The notes under the pieces were generated by a model. It saw only the letters and a list, made by a program, of their open reading frames with translations, was not told where the DNA came from and made no database searches. From UBA1189 sp964570685 (GTDB lineage Bacteria; Bacteroidota; Bacteroidia; Bacteroidales; Bacteroidaceae), in assembly GCA_964570685.1 (NCBI GenBank), contig CAZMZC010000017.1, positions 1-51,467 on the forward strand: 51,467 bases of DNA. The letters run 5' to 3'. A program made the position numbers and the translations under genes. Below, one piece after another: positions 15,072 to 23,615 of this stretch (position 1 is the stretch's first letter; every line of letters begins with the position of its first letter).

Positions 15072-18000
15072 ATGAACATACGACACATCTTACTCGCCAT
15101 CTGCATGGCCTTTGCCACAGTATCGACCGCCTTTGCCCAGAGCAAGCTCTATCCCCACCTGTTTGACCTCCAGGAGGTAACCCTCGCCGACGGTATGTTC
15201 AAGACCGCCCTCGACCTCAACAGCGAGACACTCCTGCAGTATGACGTCGACCGCCTGCTCACTCCCTACTTCCGCCAGGCCAGCATCAGCGGATGGGAGG
15301 CCCTGCACCCCAACTTCCCCAACTGGGGCTCGGGCAACTTCCGTCTCGACGGACATGTGGGTGGCCACTACCTCTCGGCCCTCGCCCTGGCCTATGCGGC
15401 CACGGAAGACGAAGATATGCGTACCCGACTGAAGGAGCGCATGGACTACACCTTGGAGAAGATGGCTCAGTGCCAAGCCGTATTCGACGGCAACACCGAT
15501 GGACTCTACGGCTACATAGGCGGCCTCCCCGACAATGGTGTGTGGACAGGCCTCTATCGTGGCGACCTCACGAAGTACAACCAAAACCGCGGCAACGTAC
15601 CCCTCTACGTCGTCCACAAGGTGATGGCCGGCTTCCGCGATGCCTGGCTCTATGCCGGCAGCGAGCTGGGGCGCGAGTGCTTCCTCAAGATATGCGACTG
15701 GGGTGTCAACCTCATCAGCAACCTCACCGACGCCCAGGTGCAGGACGTGCTCAATACCGAGCATGGCGGCATCAACGAGATGTTTGCCGACGCCTATCAG
15801 ATGACGGGCGAGGAGCGCTACCTCATCGCAGCCCACCGCTACACCCACAAGACGATGGTGGACAATATGCAGACGGTGAGCACCACCTTCCTCAGTAACA
15901 AGCACGCCAATACGCAGGTGCCCAAATACATCGGATTCATCCGCCTTGCACAGCAAGGCCAAACAATTGACAATTCACAATTGACAATTGACAATTTCAG
16001 AATTGCTGCCCAGAACTTCTGGACCGATGTGGTGGAGAACCGCACCGTGGCACTCGGTGGCAACAGCGTGAACGAGCACTTCGTGCAGCACAGCAATGCC
16101 CACCACCACATCACCATGACCGACGGCCCCGAGAGCTGCAACACCAACAACATGCTCAAGCTCACCGAGGACCTCTTTGCCGATGGCGCCCATGGCAAGT
16201 ACGGCGACTTCTACGAAATGGCGATGTTCAACCACATCCTCTCTACCCAGCACCCCGAAACAGGTGGTTACGTATATTTCACTTCTCTGCGTCCACAGCA
16301 CTACCGCATGTATTCACAGGTCAACCAAGGTATGTGGTGCTGCGTAGGTACGGGCATGGAGAACCACAGCAAGTATGGCGAGTTTGTCTATAGTCGCAAC
16401 CCCGGGAGCGGCACCCTCTACGTCAATCTCTTCGTACCCTCCCGACTGACCAACGACACCTACGCCCTCACCCAGCAGACCCGTTTCCCCTACGAACAGG
16501 GTACCACGCTCACCATCGACAAGGCTGGCGACTACACCATTGCCATACGCAAGCCCACATGGTGTGGCGGTTTTGGCATTACCATGAATGGTGCCACCCC
16601 CACCACAGAAGAGCGCGATGGCTATATATATATTAAAGAGGAGTGGAAGGCCGGCGACGAGATCAGCGTGTCGCTGCCCATGCAGCTGGGCTACCTCCCT
16701 TGCCCCGGCTACGACGACTACATAGCCCTGCGCTATGGCCCCATCCTTCTGGGTGCCATCACCAGCACCGAGAACCTCACGGGGCAACATGCCGGCGAGG
16801 GGCGCATGGACCATGCACCGGGACAGGGTGCACAGCTGAGTCTCACCTCGGCACCTATGCTCATCGGTGACCGTGCCCACGTGCTCGACTCCATCTACAT
16901 GGTCGATGCCGAGAAGCTGCACTTCAAGATACACCCCGGACTCTACAACAGTAGCCGTTGGTCCGACCTCACCCTGCAGCCCTTCTACACCATCCACGAA
17001 GCACGCTACATGACCTATTGGAACCAGCTCACTGCCGACGAATGGGAAGAGATACGCCAGCAGGTGATGGCCGAGGAAGAAGCCCTACAGCGCCTCAACA
17101 ACCGTACGCTCGACTATGTGGCTACGGGCGAGCAACAAAGCGATGCAGGCCATGTGCTACAAGGCTCTTTTGGTAAGGGAAGCTACGACGGCGAGTTCTA
17201 TGTGGACTGTCAAAGTGGCCAGTGGTTCAGCTACCAGCTTGCCACCCAAGGCGTCAAGGAGAACGTATCACTCATGTGTCGTTTTCATTCTGCCGACGCT
17301 GGACGCGCGGTTACCATCTACGTAAACAATAAAGAACTCACCACGATGACTCTGGAAAAAAAATCCTTCAGCGGGCATTACAACTGGGAACATCCCGTGA
17401 GCGAAGAGTTGCTGATGGTCGATGGCATCTTGCCCGACAGCATCACCGTGCGCTTCCACGCCTCTGGCTCCACTCCTGCTCCAGGCCTCTACTACCTGCG
17501 CCTGCTCAAGGACTATGCCATGAAGCCCCTCTACTCCTTCGTCAATTACCAGTGGATATCGGGCGATGCCAATCGTGTCAACAAAGTCACCTACAACGAT
17601 GACAATACCATCACCGTATACGGCAAGCAGGGCAGCAACAACATCGCTCTGCAATATGCCACCTACTTCGACGACCTCTACAACCTCACCAGCGAGCACC
17701 GCTACCTCACCGTATGCGGTACTCCCTTGCGGCGCACCAGCGGATCGGCCTACCTATGGTGGCTCTGCGGAGCCAACCATGGTAGCCAAGTGTCACCAAC
17801 TTACACAACAACGATTGCCGACGGGCAGTCGTTGTTTGTATGGGACATCACACAGAGCGGACTGGACGACTACATGAAAGAGGATACCACCAGCTTCTCT
17901 ACCAACGGACAGGCTATGAATACCGTCTTCGGTCTCACCACCACCCGCAGCGACGGCACTGCTACCATCAGCGACATCAACTTCTACACGCGTAACGACC

Positions 18001-18179
18001 TCGTCACTCGCTACCCTGAGATGCAGCAACACCTCGGCGCACCCGACAACAACATATCCCCCACTCCATTACCCCAGACGAACAACATCTACACACTCAG
18101 CGGAACAAAAGTTTCCTCAAAAAGCACACTCCCTTCAGGAATCTACATCATCAATGGAGTAAAAAAACTAAACCGATAA
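15072..18179 (+). CDS. GH127/GH146-like beta-L-arabinofuranosidase with extra C-terminal domains
   Basis: I chose the ATG at 15072 (1035 residues) because a clean signal peptide follows (ending in STAFAQ). Residues about 30-600 match the DUF1680/GH127 fold. In the characterised enzyme HypBA1 the catalytic set is Glu322, Glu338, Cys340, Cys417 and Cys418. Here the equivalents are Glu335 (NEHF), Glu354 and Cys356 (ESC), and Cys423-Cys424 (WCCVGTGMENHSKYGEF), so the zinc-thiolate site looks complete. It would release L-arabinofuranose from plant or glycoprotein glycans in the periplasm or outside. Later regions (about 680-1000) are beta-rich accessory domains, and the end (IYTLSGTKV, then SGIYIINGVKK) resembles a Bacteroidales secretion/sorting tail. 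Residues 298-309 (TIDNSQLTIDNF) are encoded by an AT-rich intergenic-type repeat. Confidence 0.88.
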   Translation: MNIRHILLAICMAFATVSTAFAQSKLYPHLFDLQEVTLADGMFKTALDLNSETLLQYDVDRLLTPYFRQASISGWEALHPNFPNWGSGNFRLDGHVGGHYLSALALAYAATEDEDMRTRLKERMDYTLEKMAQCQAVFDGNTDGLYGYIGGLPDNGVWTGLYRGDLTKYNQNRGNVPLYVVHKVMAGFRDAWLYAGSELGRECFLKICDWGVNLISNLTDAQVQDVLNTEHGGINEMFADAYQMTGEERYLIAAHRYTHKTMVDNMQTVSTTFLSNKHANTQVPKYIGFIRLAQQGQTIDNSQLTIDNFRIAAQNFWTDVVENRTVALGGNSVNEHFVQHSNAHHHITMTDGPESCNTNNMLKLTEDLFADGAHGKYGDFYEMAMFNHILSTQHPETGGYVYFTSLRPQHYRMYSQVNQGMWCCVGTGMENHSKYGEFVYSRNPGSGTLYVNLFVPSRLTNDTYALTQQTRFPYEQGTTLTIDKAGDYTIAIRKPTWCGGFGITMNGATPTTEERDGYIYIKEEWKAGDEISVSLPMQLGYLPCPGYDDYIALRYGPILLGAITSTENLTGQHAGEGRMDHAPGQGAQLSLTSAPMLIGDRAHVLDSIYMVDAEKLHFKIHPGLYNSSRWSDLTLQPFYTIHEARYMTYWNQLTADEWEEIRQQVMAEEEALQRLNNRTLDYVATGEQQSDAGHVLQGSFGKGSYDGEFYVDCQSGQWFSYQLATQGVKENVSLMCRFHSADAGRAVTIYVNNKELTTMTLEKKSFSGHYNWEHPVSEELLMVDGILPDSITVRFHASGSTPAPGLYYLRLLKDYAMKPLYSFVNYQWISGDANRVNKVTYNDDNTITVYGKQGSNNIALQYATYFDDLYNLTSEHRYLTVCGTPLRRTSGSAYLWWLCGANHGSQVSPTYTTTIADGQSLFVWDITQSGLDDYMKEDTTSFSTNGQAMNTVFGLTTTRSDGTATISDINFYTRNDLVTRYPEMQQHLGAPDNNISPTPLPQTNNIYTLSGTKVSSKSTLPSGIYIINGVKKLNR
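15964..15997 (+). repeat. AATTGACAATT repeat inserted in frame within the GH127-like gene
   Basis: The stretch is made of CAATTGACAATTCACAATTG-type units. The same motif lies between genes at 36069-36104 and 48224-48256. It adds about 12 residues (298-309) without breaking the frame and lies 26 residues before catalytic Glu335. Confidence 0.8.
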
Positions 18180-18195
18180 CAGCTATCAGAATCAT

Positions 18196-18223
18196 GAAAA
18201 GTTCTCATTTGAGACAACTTTTC
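18196..18223 (+). terminator. Hairpin after the GH127-like gene (weak terminator candidate)
   Basis: GAAAAGTT (18196-18203) pairs with AACTTTTC (18216-18223), with an inner CTC/GAG. No T run follows, so termination is uncertain. Confidence 0.35.
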
Positions 18224-18285
18224 GGAGGATTTCCCTGAAAAAGTTGACATTTTTATCATTTCCAAGAAAGATTTTCAACCTTTTT

Positions 18286-18317
18286 CTTGTTTAAATTATC
18301 CATACCTATTATCTTTG
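18286..18317 (+). promoter_or_regulatory. Promoter of the DNA methylase gene
   Basis: A -33-like CTTG (18286-18289), a 20-base spacer and a -7 box TATCTTTG (18310-18317) lie 22 bases before the start. Confidence 0.7.
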
Positions 18318-18339
18318 TAGCTGAAAGAGTTAGCAAAAG

Positions 18340-19275
18340 ATGGCAGGCATGAACATTGGAGGCCAACCATTCATCAAATGGCCAGGATCAAAAAGTCAGC
18401 ATATACACATACTGACGCAAGCTCTTCCCGCTGACTTCGCCGACACCCCCAACATCACATACATAGAACCCTTCGTGGGTGGAGGTGCTCTGCTCTTCCA
18501 TATGCTGCAGACCTACCCCAACATCCAACGCGCCATCATCAACGACAACAATCTTGACCTGATTCGTGCATACAACACCGTACGCGACCGCGCCAAAGAG
18601 TTGATTGCCGAACTCAAGAAGATACAAAAGGAATTTCTCCCGCTCGACGAAGAGGAACGCCACGAGTACTTCAACGAACGTCGCGACGAATTCAACGCCC
18701 GCCTCGCCGGAGGGTTGCGACACTCGGCGCTCTTCATTTTCTTGAACAAGACATCGAATGCCAACTACCGCACTAACGGCAACGGCAAGTTTAACGGTGC
18801 ATACAACCATTTGCTCAACCCAGTCATCTGTGACGAGCGCACTATCCTTGCCGACAGCAAGCTGCTACAACGCGTGACCATCATCTGCGGTGACTACGAG
18901 AAGACCTACAGCGAAGCCAGTGGCAACACATTCTTCTTCCTCGACCCGCCTTATCGTCCTACAGGAAAGCGTCACAGCAACACCGACTTTAACGATAAGG
19001 AGCAAATACGACTGAAGAAGTTCTGCGACCTACTCTCGTACCGCCGATTCCAATGGATGCTCACCAATAGCGACGGAAAGAGTCAAAACCCCGACGACAC
19101 CTTCATGGAACAGCTCTACAGCAACTATAACGTGGAACGTATCTGGTCGAAGAATGCCATCGTGGCCAAGCCTGAGAAACGCGAGAAACTGTCAGAACTG
19201 CTCGTACGCAATTTCCAACGCGAAATACTCTCCTTGCGCGACGTTTATTGCCAACAATTATCGTTTGCTTTCTAA
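18340..19275 (+). CDS. D12-class (Dam-type) DNA adenine-N6 methyltransferase
   Basis: The 311-residue protein has the motif order of D12-class methylases: KWPGSK near the start (usually KWxGGK), AdoMet-binding motif I YIEPFVGGGALLF (around residue 45), and the catalytic motif IV FLDPPYRP (around residue 200). It probably methylates adenine in a short palindrome such as GATC; the target is inference from class. No restriction endonuclease lies beside it, since the next genes are L31 and a secreted nuclease, so it looks like an orphan methylase. It has its own promoter. An alternative start three codons later (Met4) is possible. Confidence 0.88.
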   Translation: MAGMNIGGQPFIKWPGSKSQHIHILTQALPADFADTPNITYIEPFVGGGALLFHMLQTYPNIQRAIINDNNLDLIRAYNTVRDRAKELIAELKKIQKEFLPLDEEERHEYFNERRDEFNARLAGGLRHSALFIFLNKTSNANYRTNGNGKFNGAYNHLLNPVICDERTILADSKLLQRVTIICGDYEKTYSEASGNTFFFLDPPYRPTGKRHSNTDFNDKEQIRLKKFCDLLSYRRFQWMLTNSDGKSQNPDDTFMEQLYSNYNVERIWSKNAIVAKPEKREKLSELLVRNFQREILSLRDVYCQQLSFAF

Positions 19276-19331
19276 AAAGCGCCGATTTACAACAAAATCA
19301 GCCCCCGATTCCAAAATAAATCGGCAAACCT

Positions 19332-19362
19332 TTTGTCATTCAAGAGAAAAGTTGTACCTTTG
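19332..19362 (+). promoter_or_regulatory. Promoter of the L31 gene
   Basis: This is a full consensus match: TTTG (19332-19335), 19 bases, TACCTTTG (19355-19362). The leader is about 70 bases long. Confidence 0.85.
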
Positions 19363-19436
19363 CCGTCCGAAAACCATTACACATTATTGTTACCAGCAAT
19401 AAAACGAAGTAATAACTAATAAAACGAAATAAGACA

Positions 19437-19691
19437 ATGAAAAAAGGTATTCATCCTGAAAACTATCGTCCCGTAGTATTCAAAGACATGTCAAACGGTG
19501 ACTGCTTCCTCTCACGCTCTACTTGCGCAACAAAGGAAACTATCGAATTTGAGGGCGAGACTTATCCGCTGATCAAGCTTGAAATCTCTAACACCTCTCA
19601 CCCTTTCTACACCGGTAAGTCTAAGTTGGTAGACACCGCTGGTCGTGTAGACAAGTTCATGAGCCGTTACGCAAGAGCTCAGAAAAAGTAA
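19437..19691 (+). CDS. rpmE2: 50S ribosomal protein L31, type B
   Basis: The 84-residue protein matches the type B (zinc-free) form of L31: MKKGIHPENYRPVVFKDMSN, the conserved SNTSHPFYTGKSKLVDTAGR and a basic end. It lacks the CxxC zinc-binding pair of the type A form. It is part of the large ribosomal subunit. It has a perfect promoter and its own terminator, so it is a single-gene unit. Confidence 0.97.
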   Translation: MKKGIHPENYRPVVFKDMSNGDCFLSRSTCATKETIEFEGETYPLIKLEISNTSHPFYTGKSKLVDTAGRVDKFMSRYARAQKK

Positions 19692-19712
19692 GGATAACAC
19701 CTATCCACATAG

Positions 19713-19751
19713 AGGTGTACTTGAGGAGAAAACCTCGGTACACCTTTTTTT
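19713..19751 (+). terminator. Terminator after L31
   Basis: AGGTGTAC (19713-19720) pairs with GTACACCT (19738-19745), with inner GAGG/CCTC pairing, and a run of Ts follows. Confidence 0.9.
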
Positions 19752-19778
19752 ATTTATCCACACCTACTCCGTAACACG

Positions 19779-20708
19779 ATGAAAAGCCCCTCTCGCGCGC
19801 GTACTTATTTATATATATTAGCCCTGCTTTGCTGCATCAGCTGCGAGAAAGAACTGCCGCAGCCACCACTTGACTGGGACACCGCCGAGAACACCAACAA
19901 GAACCCCGAAGGATATGCCCGACGGCTTGAGATGCCGCGACTTGACGCCAGCAATATATACAACTGTTACACGACAATCCACAAAGGCAAGGAGACGGTC
20001 ACCTTCAGCATCGAATACGATGCAGAGAAACGCCATTCCAAATGGGTAGCCTTCACCTTCGACAACAACACCGCACAAGCTAATTGGAACCGCAACAACT
20101 GGGACCACACAGAATGGGAGGGCGACCCCTTTCAGCCTGACCCCCTGCTGCCAAGCGACATTCGCTTAGGAGACGAAGAACACAGAAAAGACCGCTACGA
20201 CCGCGGACACCTCTGCGCCTCGGCCGACAGGCTCTACTCCAAGGATGCCAACGAGCAGACTTTCTTCTATTCAAACATCAGTCCACAATTGGGCGACTTC
20301 AACACGGGCATCTGGCTCGACTTGGAAAACAAGGTACAAAACTGGGGAAGCAATCAAACAATGCGCGACACGTTGTACGTAGTCAAGGGAGGCACCATAC
20401 GCGACGGAGAGTTCTACGACTCGCGTGGCCAGCACGGCACCATCGTCACAGACATCAGCAAAATGAGCGGCATCGTAGTGCCCGCCCACTACTTTATGGC
20501 CCTCGTATGCCGCAAGAGCGGCAGCTTCTACGGCATCGCCTTCTATTTCGAGCACAAGAGCAGACACACCGGTAGCCTCAGCGACTACGCCATCACCATA
20601 GATGAGCTAGAAGAAAACACGGGCATCGATTTCTTTTGCAACTTCCCCGACAAGGTAGAAGAGGCCGTAGAGGCCAAATGCAATCCATCGCTATGGGGAA
20701 TGCCTTAA
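19779..20708 (+). CDS. DNA/RNA non-specific endonuclease, lipoprotein (NUC1 family)
   Basis: The 309-residue protein has a lipoprotein-type signal (LYILALLCCISC, lipidation near Cys22), so it should sit at the cell envelope or surface. The nuclease core has the DRGH motif with catalytic His (RYDRGHLCASADR, around residues 138-150). The metal-binding Asn region follows (FFYSNISPQLGDFN, then WLDLENKVQNW). Such enzymes degrade DNA and RNA, often to salvage nucleotides or clear extracellular DNA. It starts 28 bases after the L31 terminator, which leaves no room for a normal promoter, so expression may depend on read-through. It ends one base from the convergent DUF3256 gene. Confidence 0.9.
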   Translation: MKSPSRARTYLYILALLCCISCEKELPQPPLDWDTAENTNKNPEGYARRLEMPRLDASNIYNCYTTIHKGKETVTFSIEYDAEKRHSKWVAFTFDNNTAQANWNRNNWDHTEWEGDPFQPDPLLPSDIRLGDEEHRKDRYDRGHLCASADRLYSKDANEQTFFYSNISPQLGDFNTGIWLDLENKVQNWGSNQTMRDTLYVVKGGTIRDGEFYDSRGQHGTIVTDISKMSGIVVPAHYFMALVCRKSGSFYGIAFYFEHKSRHTGSLSDYAITIDELEENTGIDFFCNFPDKVEEAVEAKCNPSLWGMP

Positions 20709-20709
20709 C

Positions 20710-21351
20710 TCAAGGTTTTCTTACAAACCGACCGCCTTCCCAAAAATACACCAGCGCATCACACTTCAGATAAGGCATCACCTCTTTTCCATCCTCTTCG
20801 TTAAGGAAATTTGTTGCACCCAAACGGCAAGTCAACGTAGCCGTATCAGGCGACAGTTCATAAGTCTTGAAGAAAATATCCATCTTACGCCATGCCGCAT
20901 CGACCGAATCACCCACCTCAACACCTTTGAAGTCATCCAATATCGGTTCTGCAAATAGCAGACTTACCTCTATCGGATGCCATGCCTCATCAAAGAATGC
21001 CACATGGCTGTCATCCACAGCAGCCTTTACCGTAGTGACCACGCACAGCACATCCACCGTATCTGCCACCGGCAAGAGCTTCATCGCCACATCGCACGTA
21101 CGAGTATAACTGATATGCAGATAGTCGTCGGTAAGCACATTCATCTGCGACTTCCCATCCAGACGGTTTGTCACCACCGCCTCCATCTTGCTATCCAGGA
21201 AGTCTATAAAATCCAAACGGTTATTCTTCGTCAGCAGTGGCATCACCGAATCGGGCATCGCCACCAACCATTGGCGTATAGGCGTACGGGCCTGACCCAC
21301 CGCTCCAGCCATCAAAAGCAACAGAAAAAGATATTTCAATCGGTTCATCAT
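20710..21351 (-). CDS. DUF3256 family exported protein
   Basis: The 213-residue protein has a signal peptide (YLFLLLLMAGAVGQA) and then MPDSVMPLLTKNNRLDFIDFLDSKM, the hallmark of the Bacteroidales DUF3256 family. Function is unknown. It faces the nuclease gene tail to tail with one base between the stop codons and no terminator hairpin between them. It is divergent from dnaX; a -7 box TAACTTTG on the minus strand (21374-21381) lies 23 bases before its start. Confidence 0.85.
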   Translation of the reverse strand: MMNRLKYLFLLLLMAGAVGQARTPIRQWLVAMPDSVMPLLTKNNRLDFIDFLDSKMEAVVTNRLDGKSQMNVLTDDYLHISYTRTCDVAMKLLPVADTVDVLCVVTTVKAAVDDSHVAFFDEAWHPIEVSLLFAEPILDDFKGVEVGDSVDAAWRKMDIFFKTYELSPDTATLTCRLGATNFLNEEDGKEVMPYLKCDALVYFWEGGRFVRKP

Positions 21352-21392
21352 ATATACCTATTAAATATAAGTACAAAGTTAATAAAAAATAG

Positions 21393-21444
21393 CTCGGAAA
21401 AACTCAAAAACTTTTGGTTTTTCGCTTGCCTTACACTAATTTTG
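21393..21444 (+). promoter_or_regulatory. Promoter of dnaX within a CTCGG-type upstream element
   Basis: TTTG (21413-21416), 20 bases and TAATTTTG (21437-21444) form a full consensus promoter. The 52-base block from CTCGGAAAAA (21393) to the end of the -7 box matches the block before glnS (44916-44967) at 39 of 52 positions by hand alignment, without gaps. Confidence 0.75.
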
Positions 21445-21470
21445 TATCAGTAAAAAGAGAAACTCAACAT

Positions 21471-23285
21471 ATGGAGAACTTTATCGTATCGGCCCGTAAG
21501 TACCGTCCCGCCACATTTGACACCGTGGTAGGCCAGAAGGCGCTTATCGTGACACTCAAGAATGCCATTCTCACCGGCAAGTTGGCTCACGCCTACCTGT
21601 TCTGTGGTCCGCGCGGTGTGGGCAAGACAACTTGCGCCCGAATCTTCGCCAAATCAATCAATTGCGAGCACCTCACCCCCGAGGGCGAGGCCTGTGACCA
21701 ATGCGAGTCGTGCATGGCCTTCAACGAACAGCGTTCCTACAACATACACGAGCTGGATGCCGCTTCGAACAACTCCGTAGACGACATACGCGAGCTCATC
21801 GACCAGGTACGCATCCCGCCCCAGATAGGCCGATATAAGGTATTCATCATCGACGAGGTGCACATGCTCTCGACGGCAGCCTTCAACGCTTTCCTAAAGA
21901 CACTAGAAGAGCCGCCTCGCCACGCCATCTTCATCCTCGCCACTACCGAGCGCCACAAAGTACTCCCCACCATCCTCTCGCGTTGTCAGATTTATGACTT
22001 CACGCGCATCGAGCTGAGCGATATCGTGGAACATCTGGCCAATGTGGCAACCAAAGAGGGGGTCACCACGGAGGAATCGGCTCTGCACATCATTGCCCAA
22101 AAGGCTGATGGCGGTATGCGCGATGCGCTTTCGCTCTTCGACCAGATGGTGAGCTACACACAGGGCAACGTTACTTACCAGGGGGTTATAGGCAGCCTCA
22201 ACATACTTGATTATGACTACTACTTCCGCTTCACCGACCTCTTTCTGGAACACAAGATAAGCGAGACGATGCTACTCTTCGACGAGGTATTGCGCCGAGG
22301 TTTCGATGGAGGCAACTTCATCACCAACCTCACCGCCCATCTACGCGATCTACTGGTGAGCCGCGAACCTGCCACACTCCCTCTATTGGAAGTAAGCGCC
22401 GATGTACGCGAGCGCTACCGCGAGCAGGCACAGAAGTGTCCTGAACGGATGCTTATCCATGCCATCAAGCTGTGTAATGACTGCGATCTCAACTACCGAG
22501 TAAGCAAAAACAAACGCCTGCTTGTGGAGCTTACCCTCATCCAGTTGGCCCAGCTCACGGGCGACCCTGACGAGATAGGCTCGGGGCGTAGCCCTAAGCG
22601 ACTGAACCCCCTATTCCAAAAGGCGGTAGCCACCGCCACAGCGAGCCAGCCGAAGAGCAGTACGCCGGCTCAGAACAACACAGCTGTACCCACCGCACAG
22701 CCTGCCAACTCGCGTCCGGTACCGAATGTCGCTTCCAGCAGCACAGCCAACGGGAACAACCCCATGGCCCAACTCAGCACACATAGCGGTAAACCGATTA
22801 CCATGCGCCGCCCACAAGGCATCTCCATACGCAACGCAGGGATATCAACAGCTGCACAAACACAAACGACAACTACAATCACCCCCGCTGCAACTCCTGT
22901 TCAACCGAACGTCGTTGCAGACCTGCCTGTCAGCGAAGAGGGACTCCGCATCTGCTGGAAACAGTTTGCCACCTCACTCCCCAAAGAGGAGTCGGCAATG
23001 GCCGGACGACTCATGAACATACGTCCCAAACTAAATAACGACAACACTTTCAGCGTAGCCATCGACAACAAGCTGGTGGCACAGGAGCTGCACAACATGC
23101 AGCCACGCATAGAGCAATACCTACGTAAGCAGATGCAGAACAGCCGCATCAGCATGCGCATCCAAGTAGAGGAGGTGCTGCCCACACACCGTATCCTGAG
23201 CCGTGTAGAGCAATACCAAGTTCTGGAAAAGCGAAATCCAGCACTGAAGCTACTGACCGAGCTGCTCAACCTCGACCTTGAATAG
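21471..23285 (+). CDS. dnaX: DNA polymerase III subunit gamma/tau
   Basis: I chose the ATG at 21471 (604 residues, MENFIVSARKYRPATFDTVV), which lies 27 bases after the -7 box; an upstream ATG at 21414 would fall inside the promoter. The N-terminal AAA+ clamp-loader ATPase has Walker A GPRGVGKTT, a zinc-binding Cys set (C, then CDQCESC), Walker B with DEVHMLS, and the sensor-1 region TTERHKVLPTILSRC. After about residue 390 comes a Pro/Ala/Ser/Thr-rich linker and a tau-like C-terminal region. It loads the sliding clamp and links the polymerase to the helicase. No slippery-run frameshift site was noted. Confidence 0.97.
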   Translation: MENFIVSARKYRPATFDTVVGQKALIVTLKNAILTGKLAHAYLFCGPRGVGKTTCARIFAKSINCEHLTPEGEACDQCESCMAFNEQRSYNIHELDAASNNSVDDIRELIDQVRIPPQIGRYKVFIIDEVHMLSTAAFNAFLKTLEEPPRHAIFILATTERHKVLPTILSRCQIYDFTRIELSDIVEHLANVATKEGVTTEESALHIIAQKADGGMRDALSLFDQMVSYTQGNVTYQGVIGSLNILDYDYYFRFTDLFLEHKISETMLLFDEVLRRGFDGGNFITNLTAHLRDLLVSREPATLPLLEVSADVRERYREQAQKCPERMLIHAIKLCNDCDLNYRVSKNKRLLVELTLIQLAQLTGDPDEIGSGRSPKRLNPLFQKAVATATASQPKSSTPAQNNTAVPTAQPANSRPVPNVASSSTANGNNPMAQLSTHSGKPITMRRPQGISIRNAGISTAAQTQTTTTITPAATPVQPNVVADLPVSEEGLRICWKQFATSLPKEESAMAGRLMNIRPKLNNDNTFSVAIDNKLVAQELHNMQPRIEQYLRKQMQNSRISMRIQVEEVLPTHRILSRVEQYQVLEKRNPALKLLTELLNLDLE

Positions 23286-23293
23286 GCGAAGCC

Positions 23294-23584
23294 TTACGAA
23301 AACACAATATCGCATATCACCTGCGCCCCCACATAGGCGTTGAGCCGCGCCACCAAATCGCGACGTTGCATTAGCAATTCCTGCCGTACAGCAGGAGAGT
23401 TCAGCTTGACGTAGAGTGTCTGGTTACGGATAGCGAGGTCGCACGTATACCGCGCCACCACAGGTCCCATCACATATGACCATCCCTGCACAAGGCGGTA
23501 CTCATTGAGCGGAGACTCAAGTCCCTGCTGACGAAGATATTGCCGGATAAGGCTACCTATGGATTCCGAGTTGGTACGACGCAT
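23294..23584 (-). CDS. DciA-like protein (DUF721)
   Basis: The 96-residue protein fits the short Bacteroidetes DUF721 form: SIGSLIRQYLRQQGLESPLN, then a WSYVMGPVVARYT core and LYVKLNSPAVRQELLMQRRD. Members related to DciA help load the replicative helicase. It lies 31 bases downstream of recF on the same strand, a pairing common in Bacteroidetes, so the two are probably co-transcribed. It ends 8 bases from dnaX, tail to tail. Confidence 0.85.
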   Translation of the reverse strand: MRRTNSESIGSLIRQYLRQQGLESPLNEYRLVQGWSYVMGPVVARYTCDLAIRNQTLYVKLNSPAVRQELLMQRRDLVARLNAYVGAQVICDIVFS

Positions 23585-23615
23585 AGCAGTATGATTTTCT
23601 GAATCAGGGAAAACA

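Noticed and set aside
18340..20708. Restriction-modification system (methylase plus nuclease)
   Set aside because: The nuclease at 19779-20708 is a secreted non-specific NUC1-type lipoprotein, with L31 between the two genes, so it cannot be a restriction partner.
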